Notes under the pieces: model-generated
What the model saw: the letters and a program-made list of their open reading frames with translations, nothing else
Database searches by the model: none
Told to the model about the DNA's origin: nothing
Shown: positions 34,067-42,550 of the stretch, one piece after another
Layout: each line of letters starts with the position of its first letter
Position numbering within the stretch: position 1 is the stretch's first letter
NCBI RefSeq assembly: GCF_044465595.1
Contig: NZ_JBITLV010000002.1
Span: forward strand, 372,001 to 436,000
Source of the DNA: Spongisporangium articulatum
GTDB taxonomy: Bacteria; Actinomycetota; Actinomycetes; Actinomycetales; Kineosporiaceae
Direction: 5' to 3'
Length of the DNA: 64,000 bases
Program-made: the position numbers and the translations under genes

Positions 34067-34893
34067 CCGACTTCCAGGATGCGTCCGCCCTCGCACCCGC
34101 CGGGGACCTCCGCTGGACCGCCGACCTGCCGCCGGACTGGACGCAGGGCCGGACGGCGTTCGGCGGGCTGGTCGCGGCCCTGGCCGCCGACGTCGCGGCC
34201 CGGGTGTGCGGCCCTGACCGGCCGATCCGCTCGCTGGACGTCGCCTTCGTCGCGCCGCTGACCGGCCCGGTCGAGGTCACGGTGGAGGAGCTGGGGGCGG
34301 GGCGGTCGGCGACCCAGCTGTCCGTGTCGCTGCGCAGCGCGCAGACCGGCGAGCTCGGAACCCGGGTCCACGTCGTGGGGGCGGCGGCGCGGGACTCGGC
34401 GGTCGTCGTCCGGGCCGAGCCCACCGACCTGCCCGGCGACGGTGACCCGGCCGCGCAGGGGGTGGAACTGCCCTACCTCGACGGGGTCACGCCGGTGTTC
34501 ACGCAGAACGTCCGGTACCAGTGGTGCGGGGAGGCGTTCCCGTTCACCGGGTCCGGGCCGTCGGGCACCCGCATCCGGGGGTGGTGCCGGCACCGGACGC
34601 CCGCCGCCGGGCTCGCCGCCGTCGTGTCGCTGCTCGACGCCTGGCCGCCGGCCGTGCTGCCGATGCTCACCGGCCCGGCGCCCGCCAGCACGGTGCGCTG
34701 GTCGGTGGCGGTCACCGGCGACGTCGAGGCCGTCGCGCCGGACACCTGGCTGTGGTTCGAGGCGGACGTCGTGCAGGCCGCCGACGGGTATCTCACCGAG
34801 GTGGCGGCCCTGTACCGGCCGGACGGCGGGGGCGGGTTCGAGCTGCTGGCCCGCGGCGAGCAGCTGATCGCCGTGTACGACCGCCGCTCCTAG
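34063..34893 (+). CDS. acyl-CoA thioesterase, double hot-dog (TesB-like)
   Basis: 276 aa. The N-terminal half (RTAFGGLVAALAADVAAR, then RSLDVAFVAPLTGPVEV) and the C-terminal half form two hot-dog repeats as in TesB/thioesterase-like superfamily proteins. It overlaps the DUF4233 stop by GTGA and is co-translated with it. The acyl substrate is unknown. Its stop is followed within 2 bp by composite palindrome 5. It is one of two thioesterases here; the other (18487) is of the single hot-dog type. Confidence 0.88.
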   Translation: MTDFQDASALAPAGDLRWTADLPPDWTQGRTAFGGLVAALAADVAARVCGPDRPIRSLDVAFVAPLTGPVEVTVEELGAGRSATQLSVSLRSAQTGELGTRVHVVGAAARDSAVVVRAEPTDLPGDGDPAAQGVELPYLDGVTPVFTQNVRYQWCGEAFPFTGSGPSGTRIRGWCRHRTPAAGLAAVVSLLDAWPPAVLPMLTGPAPASTVRWSVAVTGDVEAVAPDTWLWFEADVVQAADGYLTEVAALYRPDGGGGFELLARGEQLIAVYDRRS

Positions 34894-34894
34894 C

Positions 34895-34999
34895 CCCGTG
34901 ATCATGCGCAAACGCAGACTTTTCGCGGTGATCATGCGCAAACGCATCATGCGTTTGCGCATGATCACGGGCTAGATGCTCCGTTTGTGCATGATCACG
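34895..34999. repeat. composite palindrome 5 with four half-sites of the TGATCATG family
   Basis: Two left half-sites GTGATCATGCGCAAACGCA (34898-34916 and 34928-34946) are followed by one matching right half-site (34950-34968) and a further right half-site GTTTGTGCATGATCAC (34983-34998). The inner pair makes a 19-bp stem with a 3-nt loop; the outer left half-site can pair over 22 bp with the same right arm. The last half-site has the GCACAAAC variant seen in palindrome 1, so two subtypes are joined. It lies between convergent genes. Confidence 0.88.
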
Positions 35000-35004
35000 A
35001 CCGG

Positions 35005-35196
35005 TCAGGCGGCGGGGTCCGGGTCGAGGTCGGGGTCCGGTTCGACCGGGAAGGCCGGGTAGAGCACGTCGGCGTCGCCCCGCCGCGGCATCGGGATCAC
35101 CTTCGCCAGCAGGCCCAGGCGGTCGCCGTCCATGCGGGCCCCGGCCACGCTGGCCAGCGCCAGGGTGAGCGTGGGGTGGTCGCCGTCGCGTTGCAT
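35005..35196 (-). CDS. small hypothetical protein, doubtful
   Basis: 63 aa from the ATG at 35196 (MQRDGDHPTLTLAL), ending in an acidic Pro/Asp repeat (DPDLDPDPAA). An ATG at 35322 would give 105 aa but would overlap the ndk promoter region. There is no recognisable family. In its favour: it is convergent with the thioesterase, with a palindrome between, as for other real gene pairs here. Against: it is short and low in complexity. The rest of the 34894-35361 gap holds palindrome 5 and the ndk leader. Confidence 0.4.
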   Translation of the reverse strand: MQRDGDHPTLTLALASVAGARMDGDRLGLLAKVIPMPRRGDADVLYPAFPVEPDPDLDPDPAA

Positions 35197-35361
35197 GCCC
35201 CACGCTTCGACCGCCCGCCCGTCGCTCTTGACCCTCCGGGCCGTCCGGATCGGGCCGGTCGGGTGACTCCGGGGGCCGGAAGGGCCCGGTGGGACCAGTA
35301 CGCTGACCGCTGCGCGTGACATCGCGGTGGAAACAGGACTGGGTGAGGGAGAACGGGCGAG

Positions 35362-35784
35362 ATGGCAGCGGAGCGGACCCTGGTGATCGTCAAGCCGGAC
35401 GGCGTCCGGCACGCCCAGGTGGGTGAGGTGCTCCGCCGGATCGAGGCCAAGGGCTACGCGATCGTGGCGCTGGAGATGCGGGTGGCCGGGGCCGACCTGC
35501 TCGCCGAGCACTACGCCGAGCACCTGGGCAAGCCGTTCTACAACAACCTGGTCGAGTTCATGGGCTCCGGCCCGGTCGTGGCCGCCGTGATCGAGGGCGA
35601 GTCCGTGATCACCGCGTTCCGCACCCTGGCCGGGGCCACCGACCCGACCAAGGCCGCCCCGGGCTCCATCCGCGGCGACCTGGGCCGGGACTGGGGCACC
35701 GCCGTCCAGCAGAACGTCGTGCACGGCTCCGACTCGCCCGAGTCCGCCGAGCGCGAGATCGGGCTCTGGTTCCCGGGCCTCTGA
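35362..35784 (+). CDS. ndk: nucleoside diphosphate kinase
   Basis: 140 aa, the usual length. It transfers the gamma-phosphate between nucleoside triphosphates and diphosphates through a phosphohistidine, here His121 in NVVHGSDS; RTLVIVKPDGV at the N-terminus and GATDPTKAAPGSIRGD are family hallmarks. GGGAGAACGGGCGAG precedes the ATG. Its place after DUF4233 and before the radical-SAM/rne block follows actinobacterial gene order. Confidence 0.98.
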   Translation: MAAERTLVIVKPDGVRHAQVGEVLRRIEAKGYAIVALEMRVAGADLLAEHYAEHLGKPFYNNLVEFMGSGPVVAAVIEGESVITAFRTLAGATDPTKAAPGSIRGDLGRDWGTAVQQNVVHGSDSPESAEREIGLWFPGL

Positions 35785-35792
35785 CCGGTCGT

Positions 35793-35828
35793 GCCCGGAA
35801 ATCGACACGTCCGCGTCTGATTCCGGGC
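35793..35828 (+). terminator. stem-loop after ndk
   Basis: GCCCGGAAATC (35793-35803) pairs with GATTCCGGGC (35819-35828) with one bulged A, 15-nt loop. It begins 8 bp after the ndk stop and precedes the promoter of the radical-SAM gene. It lacks a U-tract. Confidence 0.45.
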
Positions 35829-35854
35829 GTAATCGCCGTCCGGTGACGCCGTCT

Positions 35855-35860
35855 TAGACT
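35855..35860 (+). promoter_or_regulatory. -10 box (TAGACT) of a leaderless radical-SAM gene promoter
   Basis: TAGACT is followed by 7 nt and then the ATG at 35868. The spacing supports the ATG rather than the in-frame GTG at 35862 as start. Confidence 0.6.
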
Positions 35861-35867
35861 CGTGCTC

Positions 35868-37814
35868 ATGTCCGAGTCCGTCTTCCCGCTGCTCGAGCCC
35901 CTCCTGGCCGAAGTCACCAAGCCCATCCAGTACGTGGGCGGTGAGCTGAACTCGCAGGTCAAGCCGTGGGACGTCGGCGGCGACAGCACGGTGCGCTGGG
36001 CCCTGATGTACCCGGACGCCTACGAGGTCGGCCTGCCCAACCAGGGCCTGATGATCCTCTACGAAGTCCTCAACGAGCGGCCCGACGCCCTCGCCGAGCG
36101 CACCTACGCCGTCTGGCCCGACATGGAACGCCTGATGCGCGAGCGCGGCGTCCCGCAGTTCACGGTCGACGGGCACCGCCCCGTGAAGGCGTTCGACGTG
36201 CTCGGGGTGAGCTTCTCGACCGAGCTCGGCTACACGAACCTGCTCACCGCGCTGGACCTCGCGGGGGTCCCGCTCGAGGCCCGCGACCGGGACGCCGACG
36301 ATCCCGTCGTGATCGCCGGCGGCCACGCCGCCTTCAACCCCGAACCGATCGCCGACTTCGTCGACGCCGCGATCCTCGGCGACGGTGAGCAGGCCGTCGG
36401 CCAGGTCACCGACGTGATCAAGGGCTGGAAGGACGACGGGCGCCCCGGCGGGCGCGAAGAACTCCTGTTCCGCCTGGCCCGGCTCGGCAACGTCTACGTG
36501 CCCCGGTTCTACGACGTCGACTACCTGCCCGACGGGCGGATCAAGCGGGTCGCGCCGAACCGGCCGGGCGTGCCGTGGCGGGTCGCCAAGCACACCGTGA
36601 TGGACCTCGACGAGTGGCCGTACCCGAAGCAGCCGCTGGTGCCGGTCGCCGAGAGCGTGCACGAGCGGATGAGCGTCGAGATCTTCCGCGGCTGCACCCG
36701 CGGCTGCCGGTTCTGCCAGGCGGGCATGATCACCCGTCCCGTTCGGGAGCGGTCCATCGAGGGCATCGGCAAGATGGTCGAGAAGGGCCTGGCCGCAACC
36801 GGTTTCGAAGAGGTCGGGCTGCTCTCGCTGAGCTCCGCGGACCACTCCGAGATCGCCGAGATCACCAAGCAGCTGGCCGACCGCTACGACGGCACCAACA
36901 CCGGGCTGTCGCTGCCCAGCACCCGGGTCGACGCCTTCAACATCGACCTGGCGCAGGAACTCTCGCGCAACGGGCGGCGCTCGGGCCTGACCTTCGCACC
37001 CGAGGGTGGCAGCGAGCGCATCCGCAAGGTGATCAACAAGATGGTCACCGAGGACGACCTGGTCCGGACCGTGGCCACGGCCTACGGCAGCGGCTGGCGG
37101 CAGGTGAAGCTCTACTTCATGTGCGGCCTGCCCACCGAGACCGACGACGACGTGCTGCAGATCGCCGAACTGGCCAAGCGGGTGATCAAGACCGGGCGCG
37201 AGGTGTCCGGGACGCGGGACATCCGCTGCACCGTCAGCATCGGCGGGTTCGTGCCCAAGCCGCACACGCCGTTCCAGTGGGTCGGGCAGACCCCGGCCGA
37301 CGTCGTCGACGAGCGCCTCGCCAAGCTGCGCGCGGCCATCCGCGACGACAAGCAGTACGGCCGCGCGATCGGATTCCGTTACCACGACGGCAAACCCGGC
37401 ATCGTCGAAGGGCTGCTGTCCCGCGGCGACCGGCGGGTCGGCGCGGCCATCCGGGCGGTCTGGGAGGACGGCGGCCGGTTCGACGGCTGGAGCGAGCACT
37501 TCTCCTACGAGCGTTGGATGGACCGCGCGGCCGAGGCGCTCGCGCCGTTCGGCGTCGACGTCGACTGGTTCACCACCCGCGAACGGGACTTCACCGAGGT
37601 CCTGCCCTGGGACCACCTCGACTCCGGCCTGGACAAGGACTGGCTGTGGGAGGACTGGCAGGACGCGCTGTCCGAGGAAGAGGTCGAGGACTGCCGCTGG
37701 ACGCCGTGCTTCGACTGCGGCGTGTGCCCGCAGATGGGCACGGAGATCCAGATCGGGCCCACCGGAAGGCAACTCGTGCCGTTGACGATCGGCGCCCGCC
37801 CGCCGGGCCTCTGA
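35868..37814 (+). CDS. B12-binding-type radical SAM protein of the TIGR03960 family
   Basis: 648 aa. An N-terminal cobalamin-binding-like region (residues about 40-180; FDVLGVSFSTELGYTN, VIAGGHAAFNPEP) is followed by a radical-SAM core with the cluster-binding CxxxCxxC at Cys276, Cys280 and Cys283 (RGCTRGCRFC), and a C-terminal segment with CxxC-like cysteines (CFDCGVC). The ATG is set by the -10 box. The family is found next to RNase E in actinobacteria together with a TIGR03936-type partner (38998-39768); an RNA-linked modification role has been guessed but not shown. Here a minus-strand gene separates the partners. Confidence 0.9.
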   Translation: MSESVFPLLEPLLAEVTKPIQYVGGELNSQVKPWDVGGDSTVRWALMYPDAYEVGLPNQGLMILYEVLNERPDALAERTYAVWPDMERLMRERGVPQFTVDGHRPVKAFDVLGVSFSTELGYTNLLTALDLAGVPLEARDRDADDPVVIAGGHAAFNPEPIADFVDAAILGDGEQAVGQVTDVIKGWKDDGRPGGREELLFRLARLGNVYVPRFYDVDYLPDGRIKRVAPNRPGVPWRVAKHTVMDLDEWPYPKQPLVPVAESVHERMSVEIFRGCTRGCRFCQAGMITRPVRERSIEGIGKMVEKGLAATGFEEVGLLSLSSADHSEIAEITKQLADRYDGTNTGLSLPSTRVDAFNIDLAQELSRNGRRSGLTFAPEGGSERIRKVINKMVTEDDLVRTVATAYGSGWRQVKLYFMCGLPTETDDDVLQIAELAKRVIKTGREVSGTRDIRCTVSIGGFVPKPHTPFQWVGQTPADVVDERLAKLRAAIRDDKQYGRAIGFRYHDGKPGIVEGLLSRGDRRVGAAIRAVWEDGGRFDGWSEHFSYERWMDRAAEALAPFGVDVDWFTTRERDFTEVLPWDHLDSGLDKDWLWEDWQDALSEEEVEDCRWTPCFDCGVCPQMGTEIQIGPTGRQLVPLTIGARPPGL

Positions 37815-37830
37815 GCGCTACGGGCGATCT

Positions 37831-38895
37831 TCAGGGACGGTCGACCGCGATCACCACGCTCGGGTTCGCCCCGGCGGGGACGACGGCCACCCGGCCCACG
37901 CCGTCCGGACGGCTGCACCGCGACTCGGCCAGCCAGGGACAGGTCATGCCGATCACGTCGGCGCCCGGGGACACCAGGGTGACCGGGGCCGTGGGGCGCA
38001 CCCCGGCCGCCTCCAGCGGCACGACCAGCCCGAACGTGTCGCCCGCGCCGATCGCGCCGGCCAGCGCGTAGTCGACGGTCAGCAGGTGCTCCTGCCGGTC
38101 GGTGGGCAGCCGCACCGCCCAGGTACCCGGCCCCGGGATCGCCTCGGCGCGGACGCCGCCGACGCTGACCCGGACGTCCCGGACGCTGGGCCGCGCGCCG
38201 ACCGACGGGTTCGCCGCCGCACCGGCCGGCACCGGCTGCAGCGTCAGTGCCGCCGGCGGCAGACCTCCCGCCGACCCCGCGTCGGGGGAGGCGTAGGTCA
38301 GCTCGAGCTGTTCCCGGACGACGACCAGCTCTCCCCGCACGCGCAGGGTCACCGTCGTCGCCGAGACCGTGACGGGCGGGGTGGCCGCGCGCACGGCCAG
38401 GTTGGCCAGCGACGTCGGGGTGGCGCCGATGGTCCGGGCCTGCGGGGCCGCGCCACCGGTCGGGCGGAACAGCAGCACCCCCAGGCCGATCGCCACGATC
38501 AGCGCCAGGAAGGGAAGGAACTCGCGGTTCGGCGGGGTCGCCGGTGCGGGCGGCGGGCCCGTGGGGGCCGACAGATCCTCGAACTGCACGTCCCGCAGGC
38601 CGGAGTCGGGGGCGTCGGCGGCCGGTTCGGGTGCGGTGCCCCGGCGCACGGCCGGACTCTGCGCAGTCTCCCGGGCCGCCTCGGCACGTTCCCGGTCCCG
38701 GGCCTGCGCGGCGGCGGCGATCTCGTCGAGCTGGATCGGGGCGGTGAGCCGCCTGCCCACGGGCAACCTGTCGAACCAGGCCCGCAGCACCGCCGCGTCG
38801 GCCCGCAGGTCCGCCGCCTCCAGGCTCTGGCGCTGCAGATCCACGTGGTCCGGGTAGGCGGCCCGTTCAGGGGTGGGCTCGTCGTCCGTCGTCAT
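37831..38895 (-). CDS. single-pass membrane protein of unknown function
   Basis: 354 aa from the ATG at 38895 (GGGGAGGAG 9 nt upstream). Residues 1-120 are cytoplasmic, charged and rich in Ala/Arg/Glu; one membrane helix (FLPFLALIVAIGLGVLLF) follows; the exported part is beta-rich (TVSATTVTLRVRGELVVV; LEAAGVRPTAPVTLVSPG) with two Cys near the end (MTCPWLAESRCS). It is inserted on the opposite strand between the two radical-SAM-associated genes, with only 16 bp to the first and 102 bp to the second. I do not recognise the family. Confidence 0.8.
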   Translation of the reverse strand: MTTDDEPTPERAAYPDHVDLQRQSLEAADLRADAAVLRAWFDRLPVGRRLTAPIQLDEIAAAAQARDRERAEAARETAQSPAVRRGTAPEPAADAPDSGLRDVQFEDLSAPTGPPPAPATPPNREFLPFLALIVAIGLGVLLFRPTGGAAPQARTIGATPTSLANLAVRAATPPVTVSATTVTLRVRGELVVVREQLELTYASPDAGSAGGLPPAALTLQPVPAGAAANPSVGARPSVRDVRVSVGGVRAEAIPGPGTWAVRLPTDRQEHLLTVDYALAGAIGAGDTFGLVVPLEAAGVRPTAPVTLVSPGADVIGMTCPWLAESRCSRPDGVGRVAVVPAGANPSVVIAVDRP

Positions 38896-38997
38896 GGCCG
38901 CGTCTCCTCCCCGTCGTGGAATGTCCGGGTGAAGGGTACTTCCGCCCGATCTGTACCGGCGAGGTGATCCTCGCCGGTGACGACTACCGTGACGACC

Positions 38998-39768
38998 ATG
39001 GCACGCACCCCTGACGGACCGCCGCCGCCACCCCCGGTGCAGAAGTTGCGGCTGCGCCACGCCAAGCGCGGACGGCTGCGGTTCTCCAGCCACCGGGACT
39101 TCCAGCGGTCCCTGGAGCGCGCCCTGCGCCGGGCGAACGTGCCGATGGCCTACTCGGCCGGCTTCAACCCGCACCCCAAGATCAGCTTCGCCAACGCGGC
39201 CCCGACGGGCACGGCCAGCGAGGCCGAGTACCTGGAGATCTCCCTGGCCCGCCGCTGCGACCCGGAGGCGGTGCGCCTCGCGCTGGACGAGGCCCTACCA
39301 CCGGGTCTGGACGTGCTGGAGTGCGTCGAGGCGGGGCCCGGCTCCCTCGCCGACCGGCTCGAGGCGAGCGTGTGGCGGATCGAACTCCCCGGCGTCCCGG
39401 TGGCCGACCCGAACCTGACCCGCGCGGTCACCACCCTGCTGGCCGCCGGCGAGGTGCAGGTCGAGCGGATGACCAAGAACGGCCGCCGCGCCTTCGACGC
39501 GCGCGGTGCGCTCCTGCAGCTGACCGAGACGCTCGAGTCGGACGAGGCATCAAGTTCCAGGCCTCCGTGTGCGATACTTCAAGCGGTCGTCCGGCACAGC
39601 ACACCAGCCGTTCGACCCGACGATGTCCTAGCCGCGCTCCTCGCGGTGGCCGACTTCGCGCCTCCGTCACCACCTGTCGTGACGCGCCTGGCGCAGGGGC
39701 CGCTGGTCGAGGGAACCGGTTCGGTGGCGGATCCACTGGCTGCCGAGAAGGGCACCGTCGGCGCCTGA
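38998..39768 (+). CDS. radical SAM-linked protein of the TIGR03936/DUF2344 family
   Basis: 256 aa from the ATG at 38998; the GTG at 38977 would add seven Thr-rich residues. KLRLRHAKRGRLRFSSHRDF and FNPHPKISFANAAPTGTASE are signature segments of this family, which in many bacteria is fused to or next to the TIGR03960 radical-SAM protein. It lies 147 bp before rne. A role in RNA or ribosome modification is an inference from conserved linkage with rne-rplU-rpmA. Confidence 0.88.
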   Translation: MARTPDGPPPPPPVQKLRLRHAKRGRLRFSSHRDFQRSLERALRRANVPMAYSAGFNPHPKISFANAAPTGTASEAEYLEISLARRCDPEAVRLALDEALPPGLDVLECVEAGPGSLADRLEASVWRIELPGVPVADPNLTRAVTTLLAAGEVQVERMTKNGRRAFDARGALLQLTETLESDEASSSRPPCAILQAVVRHSTPAVRPDDVLAALLAVADFAPPSPPVVTRLAQGPLVEGTGSVADPLAAEKGTVGA

Positions 39769-39915
39769 CCTCCGCCGCCGCCCGGTCACCCCGGAACGGC
39801 GCGGTCCTGGCGTACCGACCTGGCTTCCGCGGCCCCCGACCGGGTGTCGCGACTGAAACCGCCCCGAGCGGCCCGGCGTGGTGTGACCGGAGCCCGGGGC
39901 TGAACGGGAGTACCC

Positions 39916-42462
39916 GTGACGTCCGATCACGAGTCCCACGAGGCCGAAGGCGCCTCAACCATCCCCTCCGCCGTGGAGCTGAACGTCCCGGGCCTGCCGC
40001 CCGCGGTCGACCCGCCCGGCGAGCCCTCCGCCGAGGAGCCGAAGAAGCCGGCCCGCCGCCGCGCCACGCGCGCCGCGAAGACCGTCCCGGCCCTCGACGA
40101 CATCGCGTTGCCGCCGGCCCCCGACGAGGTGGCCGCCGCTCAGGGTGCCGAGGCGTCCGGGACCACCGAGAACTCCGGGGCCGAGAACACCGGGGCCGAG
40201 AACTCCGGGGCCGAGAACTCCGAGGCCCCCGCCAAGCGCACCCGCAGCCCGCGCAAGCGCACCACCCCCCGTCCGGCGCCCCGCGCCGAGGGTGAGGGCG
40301 ACGACGCGGCCGAAGCTCCCGTCGTCCCCACGGACGAGCTGGGCGACACGCCCGGCGAGGCGGTGGCCGAGGAGCGCAAGCCCGCCCGCCGGTCGCGGCG
40401 CAAGGCCAGCGCGCCCACCACCGCGCCCGCCGCCGCGCCCGCCGCCGAGGCCGAGCCCACCGGAGCCGCCGAGCCCGAGCAGGCCGAGGACGCCGAGCCG
40501 GTCAAGGTCGTGCCCGCCGCCACCGCCCTGCTGTTCCAGGCTCCCGAGCCGACCGCCCGCCGTCCGCGCCGCGCCGCCAGCCGGCCCGCCGGTCCGCCGG
40601 TCCCGGTCGGGGTCGAGCCGGCCAACCCCGAGGACGAGGAGGAGTTCGACGCCGCGCAGGACGACGAACTCGCCGAGGAACTCGAGGAGACCGACGTCGA
40701 GACCGAGGCCGACGGCGAGGAGGCCGAGGACGCCGACGAGACCGACGAGGCCGCCGACGGTTCGCCCCGCCGCCGCCGTCGCCGCGGGGGCCGTGGCCGT
40801 CGCGGTCGGGGTCGCGGCGAGGGCGAGTCGGAGGACGGCGCCGAGGCGTCCGAGGGGTCCGAGTCCGAGGAGGGTGCCGAGGCGGCCGACGAGGCCGAGG
40901 CGTCCGAGGGGTCCGGCAGCAGCCGTCGCCGTCGTCGCCGCCGGCGCCGCGGCAACGGTGGTGGCGACGAGGGCAGCCCCGACGACCCGCCGAACACCGT
41001 CACCCGGGTGCGCGAGAGCCGCCGCGGCGGGGGCGACGACGAGGCCACCGGCATCAAGGGTTCGACCCGGCTGGAGGCGAAGAAGCAGCGCCGCCGCGAG
41101 GGCCGCGAGGCCGGCCGCCGCCGCCAGGTGATCAGCGAGGCCGAGTTCCTGGCCCGGCGCGAGAGCGTCGAGCGGGTGATGGTCGTGCGCGAGCGCGAGG
41201 GCCGCACCCAGATCGGCGTCCTCGAGGACAACGTGCTGGTCGAGCACTACGTCGCCCGGCGCACCCAGTCGTCGATGGTCGGCAACGTCTACCTCGGCCG
41301 GGTGCAGAACGTGCTCCCGAGCATGGAGGCCGCGTTCGTCGACATCGGCAAGGGCCGTAACGCCGTCCTGTACGCCGGCGAGGTCAACTGGGACCAGGCC
41401 GGACTCGACGGCCAGCCGCGGCGGATCGAGAACGCGCTGAAGGCCGGCGAGTCCGTGCTGGTGCAGGTCACGAAGGACCCGATCGGCCACAAGGGCGCCC
41501 GGCTGACCAGCCAGATCTCGATGCCCGGCCGCTACCTGGTCTACGTGCCCGAGGGCTCGATGACCGGCATCAGCCGCAAACTGCCCGAGAACGAGCGGGC
41601 CCGCCTGAAGAAGGTCCTGAAGGCCGTCGTGCCCGAGCACGCGGGCGTGATCGTCCGGACGGCCGCCGAGGGCGCCTCCGACGTCGAGCTGGAGCGCGAC
41701 GTCGCCCGGCTGCAGGCGCAGTGGGACGACATCGAGAAGAAGGCCACCACGGCCAGCGCGCCGAGCCTGCTCTACGGCGAGCCGGACCTGGCGATCCGGG
41801 TGGTCCGCGACATCTTCAACGAGGACTTCAAGCAGCTGATCATCTCCGGCGACGAGGCCTGGGACACGCTGCAGGGCTACATCGGTCACGTCGCGCCGGA
41901 CCTGGTCGACCGGCTGCAGCGCTGGGACGGTGAGGGCGACGTGTTCGCCGCCCACCGCATCGACGAGCAGCTGCACAAGGGCCTGGAGCGCAAGGTCTGG
42001 CTGCCGTCGGGCGGGTCGCTGGTCATCGACCGCACCGAGGCCATGACGGTCATCGACGTGAACACCGGGAAGTTCACCGGCTCCGGGGGCAACCTCGAGG
42101 AGACGGTCACCAAGAACAACCTGGAGGCCGCCGAGGAGGTCGTGCGCCAGCTGCGGCTGCGCGACATCGGCGGGATCATCGTCGTCGACTTCATCGACAT
42201 GGTGCTGGAGTCGAACCGCGACCTGGTGCTGCGCCGCCTGCTGGAGTGCCTGGGCCGCGACCGGACCCGTCACCAGGTCGCCGAGGTGACCTCGCTCGGC
42301 CTGGTCCAGATGACCCGCAAGCGCGTCGGCCAGGGCCTGGTCGAGGTGTTCAGCGAGACCTGCGAGCACTGCGGCGGGCGGGGCCTGATCCTGCACGACG
42401 AACCGGTCGAGAAGAAGCAGGACGGCGGCGGCGGGGGAGGCCGTCGCGGCAAGAACAACTAG
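39916..42462 (+). CDS. rne: ribonuclease E/G
   Basis: 848 aa endoribonuclease that starts mRNA decay and matures rRNA. The first ~400 residues are disordered, alternating acidic (EDEEEFDAAQ) and Arg-rich (RRRRRGGRGRRGR) tracts. The S1 domain (GNVYLGRVQNVLPSMEAAFV) and the catalytic domain follow, with metal ligands in VIDVNTGKF (Asp714) and IIVVDFIDM, and the zinc link Cys816/Cys819 in CEHCGG. The protein ends soon after, with only a short Gly/Arg tail. GTG at 39916 has GGGAG 5 nt upstream. A 15-bp tandem repeat occurs in the linker. Confidence 0.96.
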   Translation: MTSDHESHEAEGASTIPSAVELNVPGLPPAVDPPGEPSAEEPKKPARRRATRAAKTVPALDDIALPPAPDEVAAAQGAEASGTTENSGAENTGAENSGAENSEAPAKRTRSPRKRTTPRPAPRAEGEGDDAAEAPVVPTDELGDTPGEAVAEERKPARRSRRKASAPTTAPAAAPAAEAEPTGAAEPEQAEDAEPVKVVPAATALLFQAPEPTARRPRRAASRPAGPPVPVGVEPANPEDEEEFDAAQDDELAEELEETDVETEADGEEAEDADETDEAADGSPRRRRRRGGRGRRGRGRGEGESEDGAEASEGSESEEGAEAADEAEASEGSGSSRRRRRRRRRGNGGGDEGSPDDPPNTVTRVRESRRGGGDDEATGIKGSTRLEAKKQRRREGREAGRRRQVISEAEFLARRESVERVMVVREREGRTQIGVLEDNVLVEHYVARRTQSSMVGNVYLGRVQNVLPSMEAAFVDIGKGRNAVLYAGEVNWDQAGLDGQPRRIENALKAGESVLVQVTKDPIGHKGARLTSQISMPGRYLVYVPEGSMTGISRKLPENERARLKKVLKAVVPEHAGVIVRTAAEGASDVELERDVARLQAQWDDIEKKATTASAPSLLYGEPDLAIRVVRDIFNEDFKQLIISGDEAWDTLQGYIGHVAPDLVDRLQRWDGEGDVFAAHRIDEQLHKGLERKVWLPSGGSLVIDRTEAMTVIDVNTGKFTGSGGNLEETVTKNNLEAAEEVVRQLRLRDIGGIIVVDFIDMVLESNRDLVLRRLLECLGRDRTRHQVAEVTSLGLVQMTRKRVGQGLVEVFSETCEHCGGRGLILHDEPVEKKQDGGGGGGRRGKNN
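40168..40227 (+). repeat. four tandem 15-bp units inside rne
   Basis: Four copies of GAGAACTCCGGGGCC with single-base variants in copies 2 and 4 encode ENSGA/ENTGA/ENSGA/ENSEA in the disordered N-terminal region of RNase E. Being in frame, copy-number change would lengthen or shorten the linker by five residues at a time. Confidence 0.9.
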
Positions 42463-42463
42463 C

Positions 42464-42550
42464 GTTCGTGATCATGCAGAAAGTCCCCCTTCGTGGACGC
42501 GCCCCGAGAGGCGTGCTCACGTCAGGGGGACTTTCTGCATGATCACGAAC
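42464..42550. repeat. long palindrome 6 of the TGATCATG family
   Basis: Perfect 27-bp arms (42464-42490 and 42524-42550) with a 33-nt centre that has its own short stem. It starts 2 bp after the rne stop and ends on the first base of the stop codon of the convergent acetyltransferase gene. Its outer 20 bases match palindrome 2 exactly. Confidence 0.9.

Noticed and set aside
39955..42396. 813-codon open minus-strand frame antisense to rne
   Set aside because: An antisense open frame is expected opposite a Glu/Arg/Ala-rich GC-rich gene; composition is that of a shadow and there is no start signal.
42464..42550. Reading the long palindromes as transposon terminal inverted repeats or replication origins
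   Set aside because: There is no transposase between or beside the arms and the whole element is under 110 bp. A non-autonomous element cannot be excluded, but a terminator-like repeat family is the simpler reading.
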